From positions 3,224,001 to 3,288,000 of the forward strand of contig NZ_AP022576.1 in NCBI RefSeq assembly GCF_010730355.1: a stretch of 64,000 nt of DNA, written 5' to 3'. Source of the stretch: Mycobacterium florentinum. Its GTDB lineage: Bacteria > Actinomycetota > Actinomycetes > Mycobacteriales > Mycobacteriaceae. This document shows positions 1 to 8,940 of this stretch, piece after piece (the stretch's first letter is position 1; the number at the start of each line of letters is the position of its first letter). The notes under the pieces are model-generated. The model ran no database searches. It saw nothing but the letters and a program-made list of their open reading frames with translations, and had not been told where the DNA came from. The translations under genes and the position numbers were made by a program.

Positions 1-89
1 ACGGGACCGATTTGATCGAGAAGATCGAGCGGGCCGTCTGCCTGCCGTCGGCCGACGCACTGGAAGAGTGGATGGACCGCACCGGCTAG
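1..89 (+). CDS. C-terminal end of an unidentified protein (cut by window start)
   Basis: An open frame enters from the left edge and ends at a TAG at 87-89. About 28 residues are visible, ending in LEEWMDRTG. This is too little to assign a family, and no motif is recognisable. Its stop codon shares the tetranucleotide CTAG (86-89) with the stop of the acyltransferase gene on the opposite strand, so the two genes converge with a 4-nt overlap. That tight convergence and the intact frame support a real gene end. Confidence 0.5.
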   Translation, partial: GTDLIEKIERAVCLPSADALEEWMDRTG

Positions 90-1249
90 GGCGCTATCGC
101 GTCAGCCTCGGCATCTACCTCCGCAGCGGCCGGCTTCTCGCGTTTCTCCCAGCGGCGCAACGCCTCCCGGCACGGCGACTCGACCAGGGCGTAGCTCACC
201 GCCGCGATCGCGAAACCGAAGATCAGCGTCAGCACCAACACCGTCGGCATGTTGCCGGTGAACGGGAACGTCCCGACCACCGGGAACACCATCGCCAGGG
301 CGGCCAGGTGCCAGATGAACAGGCCGTAGGACCAGCGCCCCAGCGTGACCATCCCGGCCGTGCCCAACAGTCGGTGTCGGGTGTCGATGCGATCCAGCAC
401 CAACGGCGCGACCAACGCGAACGCCACCACCGAGCCCATCGACGTCTTCACCGCGAACTGCGTCGCGGTCCCGGGAATCAGGCCCTCCGGACCCGCCAGC
501 GGAGACGCGGCCACCAAAAACGCGGCCAGCGCGATGACGGCCATCAGCACCCGCCGGCGCGCCAACCGGTGCGGCAACCCGATCGGGCTGTGCACCCATT
601 CGGCCAGCAGCACGCCGGCCGCGAACCAGGAGAAGAAGGCCGGCGGCCAGTTCAGCGGATTGCCGGATCCCGAATGCAGGGGCAGCCAGCCCCACGCCCA
701 GCTGAGGGCCCCCAGCGCGGCGATCGCCGGCACCCGGGCGCGCACCGGAATGCGGCGGGCCAGCAGCGCGAGAATCGGGAGCGCCAGATAGAAACTCACC
801 TCGACCGACAGGCTCCACATCTGCGTCAGGCCGCCGGTCAGGGTGAGCGGCACATAGATCTGGGTGAGCGTCAGGTTTGCCAGCCACACCGTCAAATTGG
901 CGTGGTCCGCGTCGGGCAGCAGGGTGAGGATCACGACGACGGCCACCAGATAGGCCGGCATGATGCGGACCACCCGCGATCGCAGGTAGTGGCCGGTGAG
1001 CGGGCGCGGCCCCAGATTCCGGGCGGCCGCCGCATGCCCACGCCACAGCAGGAACCCCGACAACGCGAAGAACACCGCCACGGCGAGGTCGAAGCGGCCG
1101 AAGAGCCGTCCGTCGACACCGCTGGAGTGACCGGTCTGGAAGGCCACGTGTGTGATGACCACACCCATGGCCGCGCAGGCGCGCATACCCTCGACAGCGG
1201 GCAGGAAGCTGCGGGTTCCGCCCACCTGGTCGCCATCGGTCACGATCAC
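86..1249 (-). CDS. Acyltransferase 3 family integral membrane protein (OafA/YrhL-like)
   Basis: A 387-residue polytopic protein starting at GTG. The N-terminal region carries the family signature: an early Arg-rich entry to the first helix with a conserved His near residue 34, then FFALSGFLLW near residues 60-69, and a later SVEVSFYL motif. Members transfer acyl groups from acyl-CoA (or a similar donor) to extracytoplasmic sugars or lipids. About ten membrane segments are apparent. The C-terminus is a short Glu/Lys/Ala-rich cytoplasmic tail. It is the likely counterpart of M. tuberculosis Rv0228. It is divergent from the DUF3068 gene at 1340 and sits among envelope-glycan genes, so an acyl decoration of a glycolipid or lipoglycan is a reasonable but unproven role. 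The substrate cannot be read from sequence. Confidence 0.88.
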   Translation of the reverse strand: MIVTDGDQVGGTRSFLPAVEGMRACAAMGVVITHVAFQTGHSSGVDGRLFGRFDLAVAVFFALSGFLLWRGHAAAARNLGPRPLTGHYLRSRVVRIMPAYLVAVVVILTLLPDADHANLTVWLANLTLTQIYVPLTLTGGLTQMWSLSVEVSFYLALPILALLARRIPVRARVPAIAALGALSWAWGWLPLHSGSGNPLNWPPAFFSWFAAGVLLAEWVHSPIGLPHRLARRRVLMAVIALAAFLVAASPLAGPEGLIPGTATQFAVKTSMGSVVAFALVAPLVLDRIDTRHRLLGTAGMVTLGRWSYGLFIWHLAALAMVFPVVGTFPFTGNMPTVLVLTLIFGFAIAAVSYALVESPCREALRRWEKREKPAAAEVDAEADAIAP

Positions 1250-1339
1250 AGTCTGCCTGCGCTCTGTTACCTGCCGTACCGGGTACTGCTGTTAGGGTCG
1301 AACGGATTTGCCTCGAGCATTTAGGGAGGGCACAGCAAC

Positions 1340-2611
1340 GTGAACCGAGCGGTTATGTTGCGGTTCGCCGCATGCGGAATCATCGGACTCGGGGCTGCCC
1401 TGCTGATCGCCGCGTTGCTGCTGTCGACCTACACCACCGCCAAGATCACCAAGATCCCGCTCAACATCGACACCATGCTGGTCAGCGACGGCACCGGCAC
1501 CGCGCTCGACACCGCGTCGCTGTCCGGCGATCACTTCATCATCAACCAGAACGTGCCGCTGGTTTCCCAACAGCAGATCAGTGTCGAGTCGCCGGCCAAC
1601 GCCGACGTGGTCACGCTGCAGGTCGGCAACTCACTTCGGCGCACCGACAAGCAGAAGGACACCGGGCTGCTGCTGGCGATCGTCGACACCGTCACGCTCA
1701 ACCGCAAGACCGCGATGGCCGTCTCCGACGACACCCACACCGGCGGCGCCGTCCAGAAGCCGCGCACCATCAGCGACGAGAACCCGCCCACCTCGATGCC
1801 GGTTCGCCACGACGGCCTGTCCTACCGATTCCCGTTCCACACCGAGAAGAAGACCTACCCGTATTTCGACCCGATCGCGCAGAAGACCTACGACGTCAAC
1901 TACGACACCCAAGAGGACGTCAACGGGCTGAGCACCTACAAGTTCACCCAGAACATCGGCTACAGCGCCGACGGCAAGCTGGTGGCGCCGGTGAAATACC
2001 CGTCGCTGTACGCCGGTGACGAAGACGGCAAGGTGACGGCCTCCGCGGCGATGTGGGGCCTGAAGGACGTGGACCCGGCCGAGCAGATCACGATGACCCG
2101 CTACTACGCGGCGCAGCGGACCTTCTGGGTGGACCCGGTCTCGGGCACCATCGTCAAGCAAACCGAGCACGCCAACCACTTCTTCGCCCGCGATCCACTG
2201 AAGCCCGAGGCGACGCTGGCCGACTACAAGGTCACCTCCAACGAAGACACGGTGGAGTCCCAGGTGAATGCGGCCCGCGACGAGCGCGACCGGCTCGCCC
2301 TGTGGTCACGGGTCCTGCCGATCACGTTCACCGCGATCGGCCTGATCGCGCTGGTCGGCGGCGGCTTGTTCGCGTCATTCAGCCTGCGGACCGAGAGCGC
2401 GCTGACCGACCCCGGCCTGGACCGCGGCGACGAGGAGTTCTTCGGCCGCAGCGGGCTCGAGGAACGGGTGCCCGGCGCCGAAGCCGAGACCGAGAAGCTG
2501 CCGGCGCAGCCCTCCGAATCGCATGACGATCCCGATCCGCCGCCCGGCTCCGATCCGCCGCACGGCGAGGCGTCCGAGCCCAATCCGTCCGGCCCGCCCG
2601 ACCGGGACTAG
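1340..2611 (+). CDS. DUF3068 (PorA-family) membrane protein, lipomannan/LAM maturation factor
   Basis: A 423-residue protein starting at GTG, preceded by AGGGAGGG at 1323-1330. One N-terminal transmembrane helix (about residues 8-30) anchors a large extracytoplasmic domain. A second helix lies near residues 325-350 and is followed by a Pro/Glu/Asp-rich cytoplasmic tail. This topology and the sequence match DUF3068 and M. tuberculosis Rv0227c. The orthologues in M. smegmatis (MSMEG_0317) and C. glutamicum (NCgl2760) have been linked to elongation of lipomannan and synthesis of lipoarabinomannan; the biochemical activity is unknown. It is followed after 18 nt by another membrane protein and probably shares a transcript with it. 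The family assignment is firm, the molecular function is not. Confidence 0.88.
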   Translation: MNRAVMLRFAACGIIGLGAALLIAALLLSTYTTAKITKIPLNIDTMLVSDGTGTALDTASLSGDHFIINQNVPLVSQQQISVESPANADVVTLQVGNSLRRTDKQKDTGLLLAIVDTVTLNRKTAMAVSDDTHTGGAVQKPRTISDENPPTSMPVRHDGLSYRFPFHTEKKTYPYFDPIAQKTYDVNYDTQEDVNGLSTYKFTQNIGYSADGKLVAPVKYPSLYAGDEDGKVTASAAMWGLKDVDPAEQITMTRYYAAQRTFWVDPVSGTIVKQTEHANHFFARDPLKPEATLADYKVTSNEDTVESQVNAARDERDRLALWSRVLPITFTAIGLIALVGGGLFASFSLRTESALTDPGLDRGDEEFFGRSGLEERVPGAEAETEKLPAQPSESHDDPDPPPGSDPPHGEASEPNPSGPPDRD

Positions 2612-2629
2612 CCCGCGGTTGCGCCGACG

Positions 2630-4381
2630 GTGACCGCACCATGGCGCCGGGCCGTGCGGTGGGCTGTTCCCGGGTATGCGTTGACCCTGGCGCTGCTGGT
2701 GACCGCGCCGTTGCTGCGGCCGGGGTACCTGCTGCTGCGCGACGCGGTGTCCACGCCGCGCTCCTACCTGTCCGATACCGCGCTGGGTTTGACGGCACCG
2801 CCGCGGGCGACGCCGCAGGACTTCGCGGTGGCGCTGGCCTCGCACCTGATCGACGGCGGCGTCGTGGTGAAAGCGCTGCTGGTCGGAGGCCTGTGGCTGG
2901 CGGGCTGGGGAGCAGCGCGCCTCGTCGCGACCGCGCTGCCCTGCGCCGGGATGCCGGGCCAGTTTGTCGCGATCACGCTGGCGATCTGGAATCCCTATGT
3001 CGCCGAACGACTCCTGCAAGGTCACTGGAGCCTGCTGGTCGGCTACGGCTGCCTGCCCTGGGCGGCGACGACGGTGTTGCGGCTGCGCTCGGGTGAAGCC
3101 GGCTTTTTCGCGCTGGCGTTCTGGATCGCGCTGGCCGGACTGACGCCGACCGGGCTGATGCTTGCCGCGACGGTGGCGCTGGTCTGTGTCGCCGCACCGG
3201 GTGCCGGCCGGCCCCGCTGGCTGTGCGCCGTGGCGGCGCTCGGTCCCGCGCTGATCGCGGCGCTGCCGTGGCTAGTGGCCGCGGCGACGGGTGCGTCGTT
3301 GTCCACCCCCAAGGCGGCGAGCACGCTCGGTGTTCTCGCGTTCGCGCCGCGCGCCGAGCCCGGTCTGGGGACGCTGGCCAGCCTGGCCAGTCTTGGCGGT
3401 ATCTGGAACAGCGAGGCCTTACCCAGTTCGCGCGCAACGCTTTTCGCGGTGGTTTCGGCAGTGGTGCTGCTGGGCGTGGTGGCGACCGGGCTCCCCACGG
3501 TGCTCCGTCGCCCGGCGGTGGTGCCGCTGCTCGTGCTCGCGGCGGTGTCGGTGATGACACCGGCCGTGCTGGCCAGCGGGCCGGGCCTGCATCTGCTGGC
3601 CGCCGTGGTGGATGCCGCACCCGGTCTGGGGGTGCTGCGCGACGGGCAGAAGTGGGTCGCGCTGGCGGTGCCGGGCTACGCGCTCGCGAGTGCCGGTGCG
3701 GTGGTGACGCTGCGACGGTGGTTGCCCCCGCCGGCCGACGTCGGCACGGCGCTGGTCGGCTGTCTAGCGCTAATCGCGGTGTTGCCGGACCTGGCGTGGG
3801 GTGTGGGAGCCAAGGTCGAGCCGGTGCACTACCCGCCGGGCTGGGCTGCCGTGGCGGCGGCGATCAACCGTGCGCCCGCGCCGGTCGCGGTGCTGCCCGC
3901 GGGCTCGATGCGGCGCTTCGCCTGGTCGGGTCCGGCGCCGGTGCTCGACCCGCTGCCCCGCTGGCTGCGCGCCGACGTGCTGAGCACCGGCGACTTGGCG
4001 ATCTCCGCGCGGGTGGTGCCCGGCGAGGGCAACCGCGCCCGGGCGGTCCAGGAGTTGCTGCTGTCCGGGCCGTCGCCGTCGGCGCTGGCGCCTGCCGGTG
4101 TGGGGTGGCTGGTCGTCGAATCGGACAGCGCGGGTGACATGGGCTCGGCCGCGCGCACTCTCGGCGGGCTCACGCCGGTTTACCGCGACGACGAATTGAC
4201 GCTGTACCGAATCGGCGGCAACGCCCCCGGGGTGCCGTCGGCCCGGCGCCAGGCCACGGTGATCGCGCACCTGGCGTGGCTGGGGCTGCTGCTCGTCGGC
4301 GGTTGCGGCGCGCTGGTCGCCGCTTGGCGGCGCCGCATCCGGGTTGGCGGTGCCGCGTCCCGGTTGCGCCGCGACACTTAA
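2630..4381 (+). CDS. Large polytopic membrane protein (Rv0226c-like)
   Basis: 583 residues, strongly hydrophobic, with roughly eleven or twelve predicted membrane segments spread over residues 10-390 and a final helix near 545-565. A soluble stretch of about 120 residues lies in between (about 420-540). The C-terminus is Arg-rich and would be cytoplasmic. Long hydrophobic N-terminal halves with an extracytoplasmic C-terminal domain are typical of GT-C type glycosyltransferases, and the envelope-glycan neighbours fit this, but I see no diagnostic Asp motif that would prove it. It is the positional counterpart of M. tuberculosis Rv0226c. It is 18 nt downstream of the DUF3068 gene, so co-transcription and a role in the same lipoglycan pathway are plausible. 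Confidence 0.85.
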   Translation: MTAPWRRAVRWAVPGYALTLALLVTAPLLRPGYLLLRDAVSTPRSYLSDTALGLTAPPRATPQDFAVALASHLIDGGVVVKALLVGGLWLAGWGAARLVATALPCAGMPGQFVAITLAIWNPYVAERLLQGHWSLLVGYGCLPWAATTVLRLRSGEAGFFALAFWIALAGLTPTGLMLAATVALVCVAAPGAGRPRWLCAVAALGPALIAALPWLVAAATGASLSTPKAASTLGVLAFAPRAEPGLGTLASLASLGGIWNSEALPSSRATLFAVVSAVVLLGVVATGLPTVLRRPAVVPLLVLAAVSVMTPAVLASGPGLHLLAAVVDAAPGLGVLRDGQKWVALAVPGYALASAGAVVTLRRWLPPPADVGTALVGCLALIAVLPDLAWGVGAKVEPVHYPPGWAAVAAAINRAPAPVAVLPAGSMRRFAWSGPAPVLDPLPRWLRADVLSTGDLAISARVVPGEGNRARAVQELLLSGPSPSALAPAGVGWLVVESDSAGDMGSAARTLGGLTPVYRDDELTLYRIGGNAPGVPSARRQATVIAHLAWLGLLLVGGCGALVAAWRRRIRVGGAASRLRRDT

Positions 4382-4473
4382 ACCGCGGCGACGACACGCC
4401 GACAGACTCCGCCGAGGATTAAGTTTCGCGAAGCGGTATCGCCACTTGGCCGCGCTGGTCGCCGCGCGCCGGA

Positions 4474-5637
4474 TTAGACCACGCCGCTGACGAACTCGCC
4501 GGCCAGCACGCCCTCGAGCACGGCGCGCATGGCATCGGCGCTCTGCGCCCAGGAGAACTCGCCGCTGCGCGTCTGCGCCTTGGCTCCGAGCTGATCGCGC
4601 AGCACCGGATCGCACAGCAGCTCTTCGAGGCGGTCCATCAGCTCGGCGCGCGTGTCCACCAAGACCCCGGTCACGCCGTCGACGATCGAGTCGGACAGAC
4701 CCCCGGAGGAGCGGTACCCGATGGTCGGCACGCGGTGCTGGGCGGCCTCGACGACCGCCAGGCCCCAGCCCTCCTTGCGCGAGGGCAGCACATGCACCCA
4801 AGCCCCTTGCAGCACATGGTGTTTGGTCACATCGTCGACGTGGCCGTGGAAGGTCACCGCGTCGCCGATACCGAGGCCGCGGACCTGGTCGACGAGACGC
4901 TGGCGCCACCAGCCGTCGCCGACGATGTCGAGATGCAGTTCCGGCAGCCCTGGAACACGCCGTCGCAGCTCGGCGACGGTCTCCAGGGCGTCCTCGATCT
5001 GCTTGTGCGGCACCAGACGCGAGAGCACCACCACCCGCGGCACGGCCGAGCGCGGGCCTTCCAACGACTGCGCCGGCGCCTCGTCGAGGCCGTTGCGCAC
5101 CACCGCGATCCGCTCGTTGTCCGCGCCCAGGGCGACCAGGTCGCGCGCCGACGGCAGCGACACCGTCAGGTACTGATTGCGCCGGTGCAGCCGCGGCGAC
5201 AGCCACGACTCGACAAACCAGCCCAGCCGGCCCAACACCGGCCCGGCCACCGGCCACTGCTCACGGTGGCAGTGGTGCACCAGCACCACCACGCGGCGGC
5301 CGTAGATCAGCCGGGAACAGAACGGCAGACCGTTCTGCGAGTCGACGACCACATCGGGCCGCACTCCCCGCAGCGGCCCGAGCCCGACACGCGCCAGGGC
5401 CATCGCCAGCAACGCGAACACGTAGACGGAGTAGCGCCCACCCGAGCGGCTGATTCGCACGCCGTCGACGACCTCGCGGCGCGGTGCGCCCGGATAGCGG
5501 GCGGTGCGCAGCGTGACCGCGACGCCCGAGGCGGCCAGCTGCGCGCCGATGCGCTGCAAATAGGCCTCACTGCCGCCGCCCTGCGGGTGGCCGGTATCGC
5601 GCCAGCACAACAGCAGTACCGAGCGCAGACCAGACAT
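4474..5637 (-). CDS. GT4-type glycosyltransferase (Rv0225-like)
   Basis: A 387-residue GT-B fold retaining glycosyltransferase. The N-terminus LLLCWRDTGHPQGGGSE carries the glycine-rich acceptor-side loop of GT4 enzymes. The C-terminal half has the nucleotide-sugar binding region with SRLVPHKQ near residue 210 and an EGWGLAVVEA segment near residue 300, which supplies the E-x7-E type motif. An in-frame start 25 codons upstream exists, but ATG 5637 is preferred. A -10 element (TAGGCT) lies exactly 7 nt before it, which predicts a leaderless mRNA, and M. tuberculosis Rv0225 begins at the equivalent residue. The enzyme is soluble or membrane-associated on the cytoplasmic side. Its neighbours suggest an envelope glycolipid or lipoglycan; donor and acceptor are unknown. 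Confidence 0.9.
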   Translation of the reverse strand: MSGLRSVLLLCWRDTGHPQGGGSEAYLQRIGAQLAASGVAVTLRTARYPGAPRREVVDGVRISRSGGRYSVYVFALLAMALARVGLGPLRGVRPDVVVDSQNGLPFCSRLIYGRRVVVLVHHCHREQWPVAGPVLGRLGWFVESWLSPRLHRRNQYLTVSLPSARDLVALGADNERIAVVRNGLDEAPAQSLEGPRSAVPRVVVLSRLVPHKQIEDALETVAELRRRVPGLPELHLDIVGDGWWRQRLVDQVRGLGIGDAVTFHGHVDDVTKHHVLQGAWVHVLPSRKEGWGLAVVEAAQHRVPTIGYRSSGGLSDSIVDGVTGVLVDTRAELMDRLEELLCDPVLRDQLGAKAQTRSGEFSWAQSADAMRAVLEGVLAGEFVSGVV

Positions 5638-5677
5638 CCTGGTCAGCCTAGCCGCTACCCGACGTAGGGTCTTTCCG
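5638..5677. promoter_or_regulatory. 40-bp divergent region with back-to-back leaderless promoters
   Basis: On the minus strand TAGGCT (5650-5645) lies 7 nt before the glycosyltransferase ATG at 5637. On the plus strand TAGGGT (5665-5670) lies 7 nt before the methyltransferase GTG at 5678. Both fit the mycobacterial TANNNT -10 consensus with the transcription start on the first base of the start codon. No Shine-Dalgarno sequence fits in the space. Confidence 0.6.
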
Positions 5678-6448
5678 GTGGCGGTGACTGACCTTTTTGC
5701 GCGACGAGCCACGCTGTCGCGCTCGGTGCGGCTGCTATCGGAATTCCGCTACGAACAGCCGGACCCGGCCCGGTTCTACGGCGCACTCGCGGCCGATACC
5801 GCGGCGATGGTCGGCGACCTCTGGCTGGCCGCCCGGGGCGAATCGCCGGCCGGCCGCACGCTGCTCGACGTCGGCGGTGGGCCCGGGTATTTCGCCGAGG
5901 CGTTCACCGACGCCGGTGTGCACTACCTGGGCGTGGAACCCGATCCGGGCGAGATGCACGCCGCCGGGCCCAGCCTCGCCCGGGCAACCGGCACCTCCGT
6001 CCGGGCGTCGGGCATGGCATTGCCGTTCGCCGACGACTCGGTGGACATCTGCCTGTCGTCCAACGTCGCCGAACACGTGCCGCGGCCGTGGCAGCTCGGT
6101 GCCGAGATGCTGCGGGTGACCAAGCCGGGTGGGCTGGCCGTGCTGTCCTACACCGTCTGGCTGGGCCCCTTCGGCGGGCACGAGATGGGTCTGACCCACT
6201 ACCTGGGCGGAGAGCGGGCGGCTACCCGGTATGCGCGCAAACATGGCCATCGCGCCAAAAACGACTACGGGTCGTCGTTGTTCGCGGTGTCGGCGGCAGC
6301 GGGGCTGAGCTGGGCCGAAAACACCGGGGCGCTGCTGGCCGCATTCCCGCGCTACCACCCGCGATGGGCCTGGTGGCTGACGTCGGTCCCGGTGCTGCGC
6401 GAGTTCGCGGTGAGTAATCTCCTATTGGTGCTCCAACCGCAAGAATGA
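5678..6448 (+). CDS. Class I SAM-dependent methyltransferase (Rv0224c-like)
   Basis: A 256-residue methyltransferase of the Methyltransf_11 type. Motif I LLDVGGGPGYF (near residue 65) is the SAM-binding glycine loop, an acidic residue follows in the next strand (GVEPD), and a DICLSSNVAEHVPRP segment matches motif IV/post-I. GTG 5678 is chosen because a TAGGGT -10 element sits 7 nt upstream; a second in-frame GTG two codons later cannot be excluded. It is divergent from the GT4 glycosyltransferase with only 40 nt between them, so the pair may act in one pathway. The methyl acceptor is unknown. It matches M. tuberculosis Rv0224c, which is near the envelope cluster there too. Confidence 0.88.
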   Translation: MAVTDLFARRATLSRSVRLLSEFRYEQPDPARFYGALAADTAAMVGDLWLAARGESPAGRTLLDVGGGPGYFAEAFTDAGVHYLGVEPDPGEMHAAGPSLARATGTSVRASGMALPFADDSVDICLSSNVAEHVPRPWQLGAEMLRVTKPGGLAVLSYTVWLGPFGGHEMGLTHYLGGERAATRYARKHGHRAKNDYGSSLFAVSAAAGLSWAENTGALLAAFPRYHPRWAWWLTSVPVLREFAVSNLLLVLQPQE

Positions 6449-6540
6449 AACATGTTCTCGTTTCGTTTTTGCTTGGGTATGGTGGCGCCAGGCCCGCCGG
6501 CGACGATGCGGAGCGGAGCGATGAGGAGGAGCGGCGGAAT

Positions 6541-8010
6541 ATGACCGACATCAAGACCGAGTACGACAAGCTTTTCATCGGCGGCAAGTGGACGGAGCCG
6601 TCGACCGCTGAGGTGATCGAGGTGCACTGTCCGGCCACCGGCGACTACTTCGGCAAGGCACCGCTGGCGGCGGCGGCGGATGTCGACGCGGCGGTGGCCG
6701 CGGCCCGCGACGCGTTCGACAACGGCCCCTGGCCCTCGACGCCGCCGAAGGAACGTGCGGCCGTGATCGCCAACGTGGTCAAGCTGATGGAGGAGCGCAA
6801 GGAGCTGCTGAGCGCGCTGCTCGCCGGTGAGACCGGCCAGCCGCCGACCACCATCGAGACCATGCACTGGATGGGCTCGATGGGCGCGATGAACTTCTTC
6901 GCCGGCCCGGCCGTCGACCAGGTCAAGTGGCGCGAGGTGCGCACCGGCGCCTACGGGCAGTCCATCGTGCACCGCGAGCCGATCGGCGTGGTCGGCGCGA
7001 TCGTGGCCTGGAACGTGCCGCTGTTCCTGGCCGTCAACAAGCTGGGTCCCGCCCTGCTGGCCGGCTGCACCGTGGTGCTCAAGCCGGCCGCCGAAACCCC
7101 TTTGACCACAAACGCTTTGGCGGAGATCTTCGCCGAGGCCGGCCTGCCCGAGGGCGTGCTGTCGGTGGTGCCCGGCGGTATCGAAACCGGCCAGGCCCTG
7201 ACGTCGAACCCCGACGTCGACCTGTTCACCTTCACCGGCAGCTCGGCTGTCGGCAAGGAGATCGGCCGTCGCGCCGCCGAGATGCTCAAGCCGTGCACGC
7301 TGGAGCTCGGCGGTAAGTCGGCGGCCATCCTGCTCGAGGACGTCGACCTCGCTTCGGCGATCCCGATGCTGGTGTTCTCCGGAATCATGAACACCGGACA
7401 GGCCTGCGTCGGCCAGACCCGCATCCTGGCGCCCCGCTCGCGGTACGACGAAATCGTGGAAGCGGTAAGCCAATTCGTGCAGGCGCTGCCCGTCGGACCG
7501 CCGTCGGACCCGGCCGCCCAGATCGGTTCGCTGATCTCGGAGAAGCAGCGCGCCCGCGTCGAGGGCTACATCGCCAAGGGCATCGAGGAGGGCGCCCGGC
7601 TGGTGTGTGGCGGAGGCCGTCCCGAGGGCCTGGACAACGGCTTCTTCGTCCAGCCGACGGTGTTCGCCGACGTCGACAACAAGATGACGATCGCGCAGGA
7701 GGAGATCTTCGGGCCGGTGCTCGCCATCATCCCCTTCGACACCGAAGAGGACGCGGTCAAGATCGCCAACGATTCGGCCTACGGCCTGGCCGGCAGCGTG
7801 TGGACCACCGACATCCAAAAGGGCATCGAGATCTCGGAGAAGATCCGCACCGGGACCTACGCCATCAACTGGTATGCCTTCGACCCGTGCTGCCCGTTCG
7901 GCGGCTACAAGAACTCCGGCATCGGCCGCGAGAACGGGCCGGAGGGTGTCGAGCACTTCACGCAGCAGAAGAGCGTGCTGATGCCGATGGGCTACACCGT
8001 CGAGGGCTGA
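6541..8010 (+). CDS. NAD(P)-dependent aldehyde dehydrogenase (Rv0223c-like)
   Basis: A 489-residue ALDH-superfamily enzyme. The catalytic general base is in LELGGKS (Glu near residue 257) and the nucleophile is the Cys of TGQACVGQ (near residue 291). The Rossmann segment FTFTGSSAVGKE supplies the cofactor loop. It oxidises an aldehyde to the acid; the substrate is not predictable. ATG 6541 is favoured over earlier in-frame starts because GAGGAGGA lies at 6523-6530 and because the family N-terminus (DKLFIGGKW) begins shortly after it. The gene lies 92 nt downstream of the methyltransferase on the same strand and converges with echA1. Confidence 0.92.
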   Translation: MTDIKTEYDKLFIGGKWTEPSTAEVIEVHCPATGDYFGKAPLAAAADVDAAVAAARDAFDNGPWPSTPPKERAAVIANVVKLMEERKELLSALLAGETGQPPTTIETMHWMGSMGAMNFFAGPAVDQVKWREVRTGAYGQSIVHREPIGVVGAIVAWNVPLFLAVNKLGPALLAGCTVVLKPAAETPLTTNALAEIFAEAGLPEGVLSVVPGGIETGQALTSNPDVDLFTFTGSSAVGKEIGRRAAEMLKPCTLELGGKSAAILLEDVDLASAIPMLVFSGIMNTGQACVGQTRILAPRSRYDEIVEAVSQFVQALPVGPPSDPAAQIGSLISEKQRARVEGYIAKGIEEGARLVCGGGRPEGLDNGFFVQPTVFADVDNKMTIAQEEIFGPVLAIIPFDTEEDAVKIANDSAYGLAGSVWTTDIQKGIEISEKIRTGTYAINWYAFDPCCPFGGYKNSGIGRENGPEGVEHFTQQKSVLMPMGYTVEG

Positions 8011-8033
8011 GGCCTTCCACGCCGAGTGTGCGG

Positions 8034-8858
8034 CTAGCGGCCCTGGAAGTGGGCCTCGCGTCGCTCGATGAACGACTGCACGCCCTCGGCGGCGTCCTCG
8101 CTGGCGAAGAGTTCGGTGACGACGGGGCGCAGCCGCTCGATCGCGGCGGCTTCACCCTGAGTGCGTGCCAGGTGCGCCGACGCCAGCGTGGCCCGCACGC
8201 CGAGCGGCGCCGCACGGTCGGCGATCGTGTGCGCGATGTCGCGCGCCCGCGCCACGGCGGCGGCCGCGTCGGTGGCGACCTCCTGGACCAGCCCGATGCG
8301 GTACGCCTCGGCGGCGTCGAACTCGTCACCGGTGAGCAGCCAGCGCATAGCGTTACCCCAGCCGGCCTCACGGGGCAGCCGGACCGTCGCCCCGCCGAAC
8401 GGGTAGATCCCGCGCCGCACCTCGAGCTGGGTGAATCGGGTGCCGGCGGCGGCGATGCGGATGTCGGCGGCCAGCAGCAGCTCGATGCCCAGCGTCATGC
8501 ACCAGCCGTGCGCGACGGCGACCAGCGGTGTGGTCCAGGTGCCGTCCAGCCGCCACGGGTCCCGGCCGTCGTCGGGGAAGGGGTTCTCCCCGGACGCGAT
8601 GCCCGGGCCGACGTCGGCCAGATCCAGGCCGGCGGTCAAGTGGTCGCCGTGCGCGAACAGCACCCCGGCCCGGACCGAGGCATCGGACTCCAGCACCGCG
8701 TAGGCGCGGGAGAGATCGGCGAGCATCGCGCGGTCGAACGAGTTGCGTTTGTGCGGTCGATTCAGGCCGATCAGCAAAACGTGGCCGTCGCGTTCCAGGG
8801 TCACGGTGTCGAGAGCGGGAAGGATTTGATCGGCAGGGCTGTTGGACTTGTTCGCCAT
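8034..8858 (-). CDS. echA1: Enoyl-CoA hydratase/isomerase family protein EchA1
   Basis: A 274-residue crotonase. It shows the N-terminal strand VLLIGLNRPHKRNSF, an oxyanion-hole segment (residues following AGLDLADVGPG) and the second oxyanion region around GWCMTLGIELLLAADIRIAA. The canonical catalytic Glu of hydratases (in GGG-x-R-LPR contexts) is represented only by FGGATVRLPREAG, so hydratase activity is not certain. ATG 8858 is preferred; a TTG two codons earlier is possible. A perfect palindrome (8883-8906) lies 24 nt upstream of the start and is a candidate operator. It is the counterpart of M. tuberculosis Rv0222. It is divergent from the TetR gene at 9243, and the two may share control. 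Confidence 0.88.
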   Translation of the reverse strand: MANKSNSPADQILPALDTVTLERDGHVLLIGLNRPHKRNSFDRAMLADLSRAYAVLESDASVRAGVLFAHGDHLTAGLDLADVGPGIASGENPFPDDGRDPWRLDGTWTTPLVAVAHGWCMTLGIELLLAADIRIAAAGTRFTQLEVRRGIYPFGGATVRLPREAGWGNAMRWLLTGDEFDAAEAYRIGLVQEVATDAAAAVARARDIAHTIADRAAPLGVRATLASAHLARTQGEAAAIERLRPVVTELFASEDAAEGVQSFIERREAHFQGR

Positions 8859-8882
8859 CGCCAAAGTGAATCGCAGAACCCC

Positions 8883-8906
8883 GGATTATGCAATACAGCA
8901 TAATCC
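8883..8906. promoter_or_regulatory. Perfect palindrome GGATTATGC-N6-GCATAATCC, candidate operator
   Basis: Nine-base arms at 8883-8891 and 8898-8906 are perfectly complementary around AATACA. It lies 24-48 nt upstream of the echA1 ATG and its right half, CAGCATAATC, recurs at 9026-9035. The size and spacing are typical of a TetR-family dimer site. Binding is inferred, not shown. Confidence 0.6.
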
Positions 8907-8940
8907 TTACGGTTTACTCAGCCTGGAGTTAGACAAGATC

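Noticed and set aside
1276..1286. GTACC-G-GGTAC palindrome between the acyltransferase and DUF3068 genes
   Set aside because: Only 5-bp arms; it may be a regulator site but nothing else supports it.
4425..4432. TTCGCGAA palindrome in the convergent gap 4382-4473
   Set aside because: Too short for a terminator and without a U-run; 8-bp palindromes are frequent at this GC content.
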